Part shown: one piece after another, positions 18,348-26,190 of the stretch
Position numbering within the stretch: position 1 is the first letter of the stretch
Layout of the letters: each line of letters opens with the position of its first letter
DNA from: Helicobacteraceae bacterium
GTDB taxonomy: Bacteria > Campylobacterota > Campylobacteria > Campylobacterales > SZUA-545
Direction of reading: 5' to 3'
Length of the DNA: 43,892 nucleotides
NCBI GenBank assembly: GCA_031258155.1
Contig: JAIRNH010000054.1
Coordinates: forward strand, 1-43,892
Notes under the pieces: model-generated
What the model was told of the DNA's origin: nothing
Database searches by the model: none
Seen by the model: only the letters and a program-made list of their open reading frames with translations
Position numbers and translations under genes: made by a program

Positions 18348-18953
18348 TAGCTCTAAGGGTTTTTGGATCGCTCGATCGGCAAATTCGCCTTTTTTTCCGT
18401 AGCCCCACGCGGCAAATACGCCGGTTATGCCCGCCGCGTCCGCCGCTTTCATATCTTTGACGCTATCGCCTAAAAATACCGCCTCTTTAGTATCTCCTTT
18501 TATGCTTTGTAACGTCAGATTGAGCATATCGGGCGCCGGTTTCGGATTTGCGACGCAATCCGCGCCGACTATCGCCGTAAAATAACGCGAAACGCCCGCG
18601 TAATCGAGCATCTTTCGCGCGAACGCGCTTGTGGCGTTTGTGGCTACCCCCATTTTCACGCGCCGATCGTTTAGCGTTTTCAATAGCGCGGCTATCCCGT
18701 CGTATAGCCTCAGATCGTTTAGGCACGCTTTTTCGTAATGCGTTTTAAAAACTTTATGATCCGCCGCGTTCGCGTCGTCGCCGTAAAAGTTTTTAATCGA
18801 TTGAAAGGTAAGCGCGTTGACGTTTTCGATAATATCCGCGCGGCTTAGCGCCGACAAGCCTTTGCGCGCTCTTACGTAGTTGATCGACGAGCCGATATTG
18901 TCTTTGCTATCGACAAGCGTGCCGTCTAGATCGAATATAACGATTGATTTCAT
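18333..18953 (-). CDS. HAD-superfamily phosphatase (phosphoglycolate phosphatase-like)
   Basis: 206 residues. Motif I is FDLDGTLVDS with nucleophile Asp, motif II GVATNAT, motif III with Lys in NPKPAPDM and motif IV FLGDSVKDMKAAD. The cap between motifs I and II is small and helical. This is the Gph/PGMB-like subgroup; the substrate could be phosphoglycolate or another small phosphate ester and cannot be told from sequence. Convergent with the glucosaminidase gene. Confidence 0.88.
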   Translation of the reverse strand: MKSIVIFDLDGTLVDSKDNIGSSINYVRARKGLSALSRADIIENVNALTFQSIKNFYGDDANAADHKVFKTHYEKACLNDLRLYDGIAALLKTLNDRRVKMGVATNATSAFARKMLDYAGVSRYFTAIVGADCVANPKPAPDMLNLTLQSIKGDTKEAVFLGDSVKDMKAADAAGITGVFAAWGYGKKGEFADRAIQKPLELLEVL

Positions 18954-19029
18954 ACCGCAATAATAGCCAACGTTTAACGCCGCTTCAATTAGGCGGATAA
19001 ATTGTAGAAATCAAACGACGCTCGCGCGG

Positions 19030-19860
19030 TCAAAAAAAACGCGCGCCGCCCGATCGCTCGCTAAGCGCCCACTCGATAACGGCGCTCGGCGGCGCTTTGG
19101 CTAATTTCTTTGGCGGCGAAAAACCTAGAAAAATTAGCGCGGCGACAAGCGTTTGCGAAGCGTTATCAACCCCGATCGCTTTGGCTAAGTTTTGCTTGGA
19201 TAGCTTCGCGCCGTCGAGTCCGATCGCCAAAGGCAGGTGCGCGTAAGAGGGCGACGAGTAGCTAAGCGCGCGCCGCAGATATATTTGACGCGGCGTAGAA
19301 TCTAGCAGATCGCGCCCGCGAACAATCTCCGTTATGCCGCTGAACTCGTCGTCTATTACTACCGCGAGTTGATATGTCGGCTCGTTATTCGCATTAAACA
19401 GGACAAAATCGCCGACGTCTTTTCGCAGGTTTTGGCATAAGCGCCCGCACAAGCGATCGTTAAACTCAATTGTTTCGTCCGTAACGCGAAGGCGCAAAGC
19501 GGCGTTGGCGCCGCCGTTTTTAGCGAGGCATACCGGCGGGTGAACGCCGCCAAACGCAAGCAGATCGGCGCGAGAGCAGCGGCAGGGATAAACCAGATCG
19601 CCTAGCGAAACGATCGCCTCGCGGTAGGCTTCGATCCGTTTGCTTTGGTATAGGATTTCACCGTCCCATATAAGCGCGCAAGCCTCTAACTGCCGTAAAA
19701 TCTCCGCGTCAGCCCCTTTGATCGTTCGCGCTTGATCTATATCTTCCATTCTAACGAGCCACTTTCCGCCGCGCGATTTCGCGCTTATGTAGCTTCCCAG
19801 CGCCGCGATCAGCGATCCGAAATGCATCGCGCCGCTTGGCGTGGGCGCGAAACGTCCGAT
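19030..19860 (-). CDS. gluQ: Glutamyl-Q tRNA(Asp) synthetase, start codon uncertain
   Basis: It resembles a truncated glutamyl-tRNA synthetase without the anticodon domain, which loads glutamate onto queuosine of tRNA-Asp. The HIGH-type motif RFAPTPSGAMHFGSLIAALG is complete only if translation starts upstream of ATG 19827; that ATG falls inside the motif and would delete RFAPTPSGA. The upstream frame is open only to 19887 and contains no ATG, GTG or TTG. I set the start at ATC 19860, giving IGRFAPTPSG; ATA 19884 is the alternative. DUF475 stops at 19865, so coupling is plausible. Zn ligands CRCSRADL...HPPVCL and KLSKQN (KMSKS loop) are present. queE in this window supports queuosine synthesis. 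Confidence 0.85.
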   Translation of the reverse strand: MGRFAPTPSGAMHFGSLIAALGSYISAKSRGGKWLVRMEDIDQARTIKGADAEILRQLEACALIWDGEILYQSKRIEAYREAIVSLGDLVYPCRCSRADLLAFGGVHPPVCLAKNGGANAALRLRVTDETIEFNDRLCGRLCQNLRKDVGDFVLFNANNEPTYQLAVVIDDEFSGITEIVRGRDLLDSTPRQIYLRRALSYSSPSYAHLPLAIGLDGAKLSKQNLAKAIGVDNASQTLVAALIFLGFSPPKKLAKAPPSAVIEWALSERSGGARFF

Positions 19861-19864
19861 TACG

Positions 19865-20848
19865 CTATGCGAGGCGTTTTCTATTGGCTACCACCGATCG
19901 CCAAAACGCCAGCAAGATAAACGCGGCGCTAATCGTGCCGGTAACGAATTCGCCCACGTGCCAAAAAATTTTAGCGAGCATAATAAGCGCCAGCGCGAAG
20001 ATCGCGTAATACGCGCCGTGTTCGAGGTAGCGATATTCGGCAAGCGTTCCTTTGCGGACGAGAAATAGCGTGATCGAGCGCACAAACAACGCGCCGACGC
20101 CAAGCCCCAGCATAATCACAAATATATTTTCGCTCAAAGCAAACGCGCCTACCACTCCGTCGAGCGAGAAACTAGCGTCAAGCGTTTCGAGATACATAAA
20201 GCCGATCGCTCCGTTTCTAACGCCGCCGTTAGTCGAGAGTAGCGCGTCCGCTTTGTGGATAATTTCGTAGAGTAACACGCCGAAAAAATACGCGATCCCA
20301 ATCGACGCGTCCTTAGTAACGTATAACAAAATCATACCGCCGAGCGTGGAGAAAATCAGCGAAATAGTGTTGATCTGCTTAGCCATTCGCACAAAACGGT
20401 TGTTTTCCCAGAACTCAAGCCAATGCACTTTGCGCGAATTGTCAAAATAAAAGCTCTGCGCTACCATAAGCAAAAACGCGCCGCCAAAGGCGAATATCAG
20501 ATCTTCGCCGCCCTTTAACTCTTCGGCGTAGCGCCCCGGATCGCTAAAAGCGTAAGCGAAAGTCTGCCAAAGCGTCATCGAGCTAACCGCCCACACAAGC
20601 GCGACGGGGATTAAAAAGCGCATGCCAAACACGGCGATCGGAATACCCCATACGATAAAACGCCGTCGCCATATAGGGTCCATTTGCAATAGTATTTTCG
20701 CGTTCACCACCGCGTTGTCAAACGACAGAGAAACCTCCAAAAGCGTCAGTAGCGCCACGACGTAAAGTCCTGAAACGCCCCAGAAAATTAGCGCGGCGAT
20801 CAGCGCGATCGCAAGGGCTAGATACGAACCCCAAAAGTGTTTAATCAT
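19865..20848 (-). CDS. TerC-family (DUF475) integral membrane protein
   Basis: 327 residues with about nine TM helices. LLEVSLSFDNAVVNAKIL carries the TerC family Asp-Asn-Ala signature, and EVSLSFDNA and DASFSLDGVVGAFAL form the two acidic TM motifs. TerC/DUF475 proteins are linked to metal-ion homeostasis (Mn or similar export) or tellurite response, but the cargo here is not determined. Overlaps the HIT gene by 8 bases upstream; its stop abuts the likely gluQ start, so the three genes form an operon. Confidence 0.88.
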   Translation of the reverse strand: MIKHFWGSYLALAIALIAALIFWGVSGLYVVALLTLLEVSLSFDNAVVNAKILLQMDPIWRRRFIVWGIPIAVFGMRFLIPVALVWAVSSMTLWQTFAYAFSDPGRYAEELKGGEDLIFAFGGAFLLMVAQSFYFDNSRKVHWLEFWENNRFVRMAKQINTISLIFSTLGGMILLYVTKDASIGIAYFFGVLLYEIIHKADALLSTNGGVRNGAIGFMYLETLDASFSLDGVVGAFALSENIFVIMLGLGVGALFVRSITLFLVRKGTLAEYRYLEHGAYYAIFALALIMLAKIFWHVGEFVTGTISAAFILLAFWRSVVANRKRLA

Positions 20849-21332
20849 TGAAATACTTGCCCGCCTCGTTTAACGTTTTTTCGTAAATCTCGTCGAAATC
20901 GCGCCCGAATACGCGCGCGTTCGCGATCGTAGTGATGAAGTTTGTATCGCCGATCCAGCGCGGAACAAGATGCAGATGAATATGCTCCGAAATACCCGCG
21001 CCGCCCGCGACTCCAAGATTCATTCCCATATTAACCCCTTTGGCGCCCATACGCTCTTTTAGCAATCGAACGCCTTGCCGCGCAAGATAGGAGATACGCA
21101 GCCAAGCGCTTGCCTCTAGCTCCTCTAAAGCGTCGGTATGTTTATGCGGGATAATCATAAAATGACCCGGCGCGTATGGATACAGATTCATCACGATAAA
21201 ACAAGCCTCGTCGCGATATAACACGCGGTTTTGGCGATCGTTTTCAGGGCGCGAGGAGATGTCGCAAAACGCGCAACCGTTTGGTTTAGACAGATGATAA
21301 CCGCTTCGCCACGGCGCGTAAAGACGATCCAT
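20841..21332 (-). CDS. HIT-family nucleotide hydrolase/transferase
   Basis: 163 residues. The histidine triad is HIHLHLVPRW near residue 118. CAFCDI near residue 20 supplies a zinc-type Cys pair, and PYAPGHFMIIPHKHTDALEEL is the family core. It matches the longer HIT branch related to diadenosine tetraphosphate phosphorylase/hydrolase. Probably cytosolic and acting on dinucleoside polyphosphates or AMP conjugates. First gene of the HIT-DUF475-gluQ operon. Confidence 0.9.
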   Translation of the reverse strand: MDRLYAPWRSGYHLSKPNGCAFCDISSRPENDRQNRVLYRDEACFIVMNLYPYAPGHFMIIPHKHTDALEELEASAWLRISYLARQGVRLLKERMGAKGVNMGMNLGVAGGAGISEHIHLHLVPRWIGDTNFITTIANARVFGRDFDEIYEKTLNEAGKYFND

Positions 21333-21602
21333 TTATTGCCTCAAAAGCGCTACTTAAAGCCTAAGCATAACAAAACGGAGCTATGTAGCGGCGACGTTGA
21401 CGAATATAGCGCGACCGCAAAAAAACTAAGCGATAAGCCGAGTAACTTTGGCAAACGAAAAATATAGACGAGCGACCGCTTTAATCGGCGCGGGCTATCG
21501 GTAAAAACGCCGACGCGTTAAAGGACGAATTAACGCGGCGGCGGCGCGACATAGCGCTTTTAGCGTAACCGTCGTTTTAGCTTTGTTTGTTAAACTGCCG
21601 TT

Positions 21603-23111
21603 ATGCGCGAGTTTGTAATATCGATCCTTAACGCCTGCAAAAGCCTGCTGCCCATTATCGGCGTGATCGTTTTTTTTCAGCTTGTAGTTTTTACGGCGGT
21701 TCCCGAAAACCTTAGCTCCATCGCGATCGGAATGGTTATCGTGGTGATCGGAATCGCGCTACTACTACAAGGGCTGGAGCTTGGCGTATTCCCGATCGGC
21801 GCGACTCTGTCCGACGAGCTAACCCGAAAGGGCAATCTGTTCTTGCTGTTGCTATTTGGTTTCTGCTTAGGTTTCGCGGCGGTGATCGCCGAACCCGCGC
21901 TAATCGCCGTGGCGGATCAGGCGCAGACGATCAGCTTTGGGCGCATAAACGCTTTTACGCTTCGCATGGTTATCGCGGTAGCGGTGGGGCTGGTGATGAC
22001 GATCGGCATTTTGCGTATCGCGCTTGGGCATCTGGTCTCGTGGTATATGATCGGCGGTTACGCGATTATTTCGGTCGTTAGTTTTTTCGCGCCCGACGAG
22101 GTTATATCGCTTGCCTACGACAGCGGGGCGGTAACCACAAACGTCGTAACCGTCCCGCTGATCGCCGCGTTTGGCGTGGGGCTCGCGGGCGCTATCAAAG
22201 GGCGCGACACCTTAGCCGACGGCTTTGGTTTGGTGGCGATGGCTCTGCTTGCGCCGACGATTAGCCTGCTGTTTTACGGGATTGTCGTTTATAGCGGCGA
22301 GCCGAGCGCGGCGATCGAGATCGCAAACCAAGCGGTCGAGACGACGGAAGAGTTTGTCTCGCAAGAGGAGATTGCGACCTTTGCCCTTAGCGCGGCGGCT
22401 TTCGAGCTGATTGGAATGTTTAGAGACGTGCTTCCGATTATAGTAACGGCGCTGTTTTTCCAGTTTGCGGTTTTGCGCCGCCCGCTTGCTAGAGCGCACC
22501 ATGTGGCGGGCGGTTTTTTGATGGTTATATGCGGGTTATACGCTTTTGTGGTCGGTTTGAAGCTAGGGCTTTTTCCGATCGGAACGGCGATGGCAAATCA
22601 GCTGATTGTAAGCGAGGTAAACGTTTTTTTCGTCTATCTATTCGCCTTCGCGCTGGGCTTCGCGGCTACAATGGCGGAGCCGGCGCTGGTAGCGGTGGGC
22701 AAACAAGCCGAAGAAGCCGCCAAAGGACGGGTAAAAGCTAGTATCATTCGCTTGATGGTCGCGTTGGGCGTGGCGATTGGCATTACGATCGGCGCGCACA
22801 GAATACTATGCGGCGATTCTATGAGATGGTTTGTGATTGTCGGATTTACGATTACGGCTTTTTTGTCGCTGGCGACGCCGCGATACATCGTCGCGCTTGC
22901 CCTCGATATGGGCGGCGTCGCGTCGAGCGTGATTAGCGTGCCGCTTATTACCGCGCTTGGGATCGGGCTCGCGGAGAATATTGACGGGCGAAGCGCGCTG
23001 ATCGACGGGTTTGGATTGCTTATTTTTGCCTCGTTCTGCCCCGCGATCACCGTTATGATCTACGCGCTTGCGGTGGAGTGGAGAACAAAACGGATAAAGG
23101 AGGGTGAATGA
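21603..23111 (+). CDS. DUF1538 membrane protein with internal duplication
   Basis: 502 residues, about 12-14 TM helices. Two homologous halves: GLELGVFPIG (57-66) and GLKLGLFPIG (318-327); GFAAVIAEPAL (91-101) and GFAATMAEPAL (352-362); and near 174-220 and the end of the protein, G-x-V-x-x-x-V-x-x-VPLI-x-A-x-G-x-GLA ... GR-x-x-L-x-DGFGL. Gly/Pro-rich FPIG and AEPAL segments with a fold duplication are typical of secondary transporters with inverted or tandem repeats, but the substrate is unknown. The stop overlaps the PII-like start by 4 bases (ATGA). The start ATG 21603 has no strong ribosome site. Confidence 0.88.
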   Translation: MREFVISILNACKSLLPIIGVIVFFQLVVFTAVPENLSSIAIGMVIVVIGIALLLQGLELGVFPIGATLSDELTRKGNLFLLLLFGFCLGFAAVIAEPALIAVADQAQTISFGRINAFTLRMVIAVAVGLVMTIGILRIALGHLVSWYMIGGYAIISVVSFFAPDEVISLAYDSGAVTTNVVTVPLIAAFGVGLAGAIKGRDTLADGFGLVAMALLAPTISLLFYGIVVYSGEPSAAIEIANQAVETTEEFVSQEEIATFALSAAAFELIGMFRDVLPIIVTALFFQFAVLRRPLARAHHVAGGFLMVICGLYAFVVGLKLGLFPIGTAMANQLIVSEVNVFFVYLFAFALGFAATMAEPALVAVGKQAEEAAKGRVKASIIRLMVALGVAIGITIGAHRILCGDSMRWFVIVGFTITAFLSLATPRYIVALALDMGGVASSVISVPLITALGIGLAENIDGRSALIDGFGLLIFASFCPAITVMIYALAVEWRTKRIKEGE

Positions 23112-23455
23112 AATTTTCCGCGTTAGTCGCTATTTTAGCCGACGAATTGGAGGAAAAGGCTATCAAGGTCGCCAAAGAGGCGGGCGCGGAGGGCGTAACG
23201 ATTATGTCCGCGCGCGGTATCGGCGCGATCGAGAAAAAGATATTTTTCGGGCTTACGCACGAAGGGAGTCAATCTGTGCTAATTTTTATTTTGGAGCGCA
23301 AACTTTCGGTCGCCGTTCTAAAAAGCATATCCAAAGAGTTAGAGCTTGGCAAACACTCGAAAGGGGTGGTTTTTACGCTGCCGCTAGAGCATATCGCGGG
23401 GATCGATCCCGTGCAGATTCAGCGGTTTGAACAACGCATAAAGGACGAGTTATGA
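23108..23455 (+). CDS. PII-like nitrogen-regulator-type protein
   Basis: 115 residues. It follows the PII/GlnB fold: strand LVAILADELEEKAIKVAKEAG, GVTIMSARGIG at the T-loop base, then LIFILERKLSVAVLKSISKEL and GVVFTLPLEHIAGI, the usual C-terminal PII strand. The T-loop is short (GIGAIEKKIFFGLT) and the uridylylated Tyr of GlnB is not evident, so this is a PII-related sensor and not GlnB itself. PII proteins bind adenine nucleotides and gate membrane transporters such as AmtB. Flanking 4-base ATGA overlaps with DUF1538 and the CBS gene argue for one complex or pathway. Confidence 0.82.
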   Translation: MKFSALVAILADELEEKAIKVAKEAGAEGVTIMSARGIGAIEKKIFFGLTHEGSQSVLIFILERKLSVAVLKSISKELELGKHSKGVVFTLPLEHIAGIDPVQIQRFEQRIKDEL

Positions 23456-23859
23456 AAGAAACTAGCCTTCTAGTTAAGGATATTATGATGCGCGACGTGG
23501 TGATGGTTTCGCCGTTTGCGACATTGCGCGAGGCGATGGCGCTTATGAATAAGCATAAGCTCAAAGCTCTCGTGATGGAAAAACGCCACGAACACGACGC
23601 TTACGGCATTTTGACCTATACGACGCTTTTGCGTTACATTGTGGCGGAGGAGGGCGATATAGACCTAATTAACGTCTATGACGTAGCCGCTAAACCCGCT
23701 ATGACGGTTAGCCGAGAGCTTGAGATTAAGCATGTGGCTAGACTGATGGTAAATCAGGGCATTAGACGAATCGTCGTAACGTTAAACAACAAAATCGAGG
23801 GCTTGATCACAATGGACGATATTGTCGGCGTTATATTAAAATCCGTCGAAGAGGAGTAA
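23452..23859 (+). CDS. CBS-domain pair protein
   Basis: 135 residues made almost entirely of two CBS motifs (about 8-62, DIMMRDVVMVSPFATLREAM, and 78-132, KPAMTVSRELEIKHVARLM followed by GIRRIVV and GLITMDDIVGVIL). CBS pairs bind adenosyl ligands such as ATP, AMP or SAM and act as energy sensors. There is no catalytic domain. It starts 4 bases inside the PII-like gene. With two nucleotide-type sensors, the operon probably couples transport by DUF1538 to cell energy or nitrogen status; this is inference from gene order. Confidence 0.88.
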   Translation: MKETSLLVKDIMMRDVVMVSPFATLREAMALMNKHKLKALVMEKRHEHDAYGILTYTTLLRYIVAEEGDIDLINVYDVAAKPAMTVSRELEIKHVARLMVNQGIRRIVVTLNNKIEGLITMDDIVGVILKSVEEE

Positions 23860-23976
23860 CGCTTAACGGCAATCAATCGCCCGCGACGTTTTCGCTTTCG
23901 GCGAATGCGCTAAGGCGTTTGTCTGTCGATAGTTAAGCCGCGGCTCGCTTTGAATTTGCCGCGATTGGGCGCTAAC

Positions 23977-23997
23977 GCGGCGTGTTAAATACGCCGC
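23977..23997. terminator. Hairpin between CBS gene and radical SAM gene
   Basis: Perfect 7-base stem GCGGCGT/ACGCCGC with loop GTTAAAT, between two convergent genes. No T-run follows on either side, so termination is only a possibility. Confidence 0.3.
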
Positions 23998-24072
23998 CGA
24001 TTAGAGCGGGGGAGGGGGATAAGAGCCTTTTAAGCGGCTTAAGCGCATAACTTCTTTAGGCAAACCCGCCGA

Positions 24073-24981
24073 TTACTCGTTTATCGCGTAGAAGGTTTTG
24101 CCGCCTTGCGTTTTTGCCGCGATCGCGCCTTCCGCGACAAGCGCGTTTAGCAGCTCTAGCGTCGGCTCGTCAAAAAGCGCCGCGACTTCGGCGACGCTTA
24201 ACGATCGCCGCTTCAGCAGATCGAGTAACGCGGCGCGATCAAACGAGCGTTTAGCGATCTCGTGCCTCAAAGGAATAAGGCGCGCGTTCAACCCGATCAG
24301 CCGATCGGCAAGCAGACGCATCGTTTCAAGCGAGGCGGCTTGAACTTTGTAGGCGCTTGGACGCTCGATAGCGCCTATATCGATCCGATCGGGCTTGATC
24401 CTCTCTAAGGCGAGCGCGAGCGCGTCAAAGTTTTCTCGCGTGTCGTTCGCGCCCGCGACTAGCAATATCTCTATCACAAGCTCGCCTCTGTAGCGCGCCC
24501 TGAAACTCGCCATGCTCTCTATTATCGCGTTCAGATCGCTAAAAGAGCTTTCGGGGCGATCTACCTTTTTGAACGCCTTGCTTTCCGCCGCGTCCAGCGA
24601 GAGCTTTACAATGTCCAGTTTCGCAAGCGCGTCCGCCACGCTTGGAACGCCGATCGCCGCGCCGTTTGAAAGTATCGTCAGCTTCGCGCCGCCCTTAATC
24701 GCGTTTAACTCGTCGATTAGCGCGTTTAGATACGGATAGAGCGTCGGCTCGCCGTTCGCGGTGATCGTGAGTTTGTCGGGCGAACAGGTTTTTAGCGCCT
24801 CTTTAACCTCGCTCGCGATCTCGCGCCAATCGACGGGGTCGTCAAAAACGGCGATCGGTTTTGCCTTGCTAAGCTCGCAATAGAGGCAGTCGTAGTTGCA
24901 ACGCTTGCGATCGGGCGAAAGATCGATGCCGAGCGATAAGCCAAAGCGCCTGCTCGCGACGGGACCGAAAACAAATCTCAT
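24073..24981 (-). CDS. Radical SAM protein
   Basis: 302 residues. The FeS motif is CNYDCLYCE near residue 28 (CX3CX2C), preceded by FGPVASRRFGLSLGIDLSP, and LTITANGEPTLYP follows. This is the uncharacterised radical SAM branch whose relatives are annotated as wyosine-synthetase-like; the substrate is unknown here. The C-terminal 50 residues (RSLSVAEVAALFDEPTLELL) form a small winged-helix-like segment. Its start overlaps hemE by 4 bases, so the pair is co-translated. Confidence 0.85.
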   Translation of the reverse strand: MRFVFGPVASRRFGLSLGIDLSPDRKRCNYDCLYCELSKAKPIAVFDDPVDWREIASEVKEALKTCSPDKLTITANGEPTLYPYLNALIDELNAIKGGAKLTILSNGAAIGVPSVADALAKLDIVKLSLDAAESKAFKKVDRPESSFSDLNAIIESMASFRARYRGELVIEILLVAGANDTRENFDALALALERIKPDRIDIGAIERPSAYKVQAASLETMRLLADRLIGLNARLIPLRHEIAKRSFDRAALLDLLKRRSLSVAEVAALFDEPTLELLNALVAEGAIAAKTQGGKTFYAINE

Positions 24982-26000
24982 CGCGCGAAAATCTCATGAA
25001 CTAAATCAACCAAAAACTTAGCGTTTTCACGCGGAAAATCCGGTTGCATTCCGTGTCCGAGATTAAAGATATAGCCGTTTTCTTTGCCCATTACCCGCGC
25101 GATCTCCCTCGCTCCGCTTTCGATCGTCGCTTTGTCGTAAAGTCTCGCGGGCTCCATATTGCCTTGAAGCGCGTAACGATCAAACAAAACGCGCTTAGCG
25201 CGCTCGATCGGCGTGTTCCAATCTACGCCAAACACGTCAAAATCGCCGTCGATCGCCTCCAAATAACCGCCCGCGCCTTTGCTAAAAAGTATTACGGGGA
25301 CATGCCCTCTCTCGGATTTAACGCGCTTTGCAATTTGCTTCATATAGTTCCAACTAAACTCCAAAAACGCGCTTTGCTCCAACGCGCCGCCCCAGCTGTC
25401 GAATATCTGAACCGCGTTCGCGCCCGCGTCGATCTGCCGCAATAGATAATCGCAGATCGCCTCGCTTAGTTTATGTAGTAGATTATGCAGTAATTTTGGC
25501 GCGCTGTAAGCCATTTTTTTAACGCTCGCGTAGTTTTTGCTCCCGCCGCCCTCGATCATATAGGTAGCCAGCGTCCAAGGACTGCCCGCAAAACCTATTA
25601 ACGCCTTGTCGGGCGCTAACGCCGCGCGAACCGTTTTTAGCGCGTTATAGACATATTCTAGCCGATCGGCGCAACCGCTTGATAGGCGATCTATATCGTC
25701 TTGATTTTTGATAGGATCGGGCAATATGGGTCCGCGGTTTTCGACAAACTCGACCCTCATTCCCATCTCTAGCGGCACGACGAGAATATCGCTAAAGATA
25801 ATAGCCGCGTCAACGCCTAAAATCTCTATCGGCTGAAGCGTCGCTTCGGCGGCAAGATCGCTTCGGCGGCAGAAGTCGATAAAGTTTTTGGCTTTGGCGC
25901 GAGTGGCGCGATACTCGCTTAGATAGCGTCCCGCTTGGCGCATAAGCCATACGGGCGCGGTCGGCGTCGGTTTTTTGAAACAGGCGTCTATAAAGATCAA
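24978..26000 (-). CDS. hemE: Uroporphyrinogen decarboxylase
   Basis: 340 residues. It decarboxylates the four acetate chains of uroporphyrinogen III to coproporphyrinogen III in heme synthesis. The N-terminus MIFIDACFKKPTPTAPVW, typical of Campylobacterota HemE, leads to LMRQAGRYLSEYR, the substrate Arg/Asp loop. IIFSDILVVPLEMG, GFAGSPWTLATYMIEGGGSK and the C-terminal YIFNLGHGMQPDFPRENAKF are family signatures. The start is TTG at 26000 with AAAGG six bases upstream. Followed with a 4-base overlap by the radical SAM gene. Confidence 0.95.
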   Translation of the reverse strand: MIFIDACFKKPTPTAPVWLMRQAGRYLSEYRATRAKAKNFIDFCRRSDLAAEATLQPIEILGVDAAIIFSDILVVPLEMGMRVEFVENRGPILPDPIKNQDDIDRLSSGCADRLEYVYNALKTVRAALAPDKALIGFAGSPWTLATYMIEGGGSKNYASVKKMAYSAPKLLHNLLHKLSEAICDYLLRQIDAGANAVQIFDSWGGALEQSAFLEFSWNYMKQIAKRVKSERGHVPVILFSKGAGGYLEAIDGDFDVFGVDWNTPIERAKRVLFDRYALQGNMEPARLYDKATIESGAREIARVMGKENGYIFNLGHGMQPDFPRENAKFLVDLVHEIFAR

Positions 26001-26190
26001 CGAAAGCCTTTACGCGGTGATTTTTTTAAAAATTGTAACATAACCAAACGGCGTATTGCGAATGTAACAAGAACGAGGACGGGTATGACGCGTTGTCGTT
26101 TTAGCGTGGCGTTAAGCGCGATCTAGGCGAAGAAACGATAAGAAAACAAACTCCCGAATCAAACTATGCGCTTTGCCTATCAAGATAGCG

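Noticed and set aside
21231-21467. 78-codon plus-strand ORF over the HIT gene start
   Set aside because: Half of it is antisense to HIT and the rest resembles no family.
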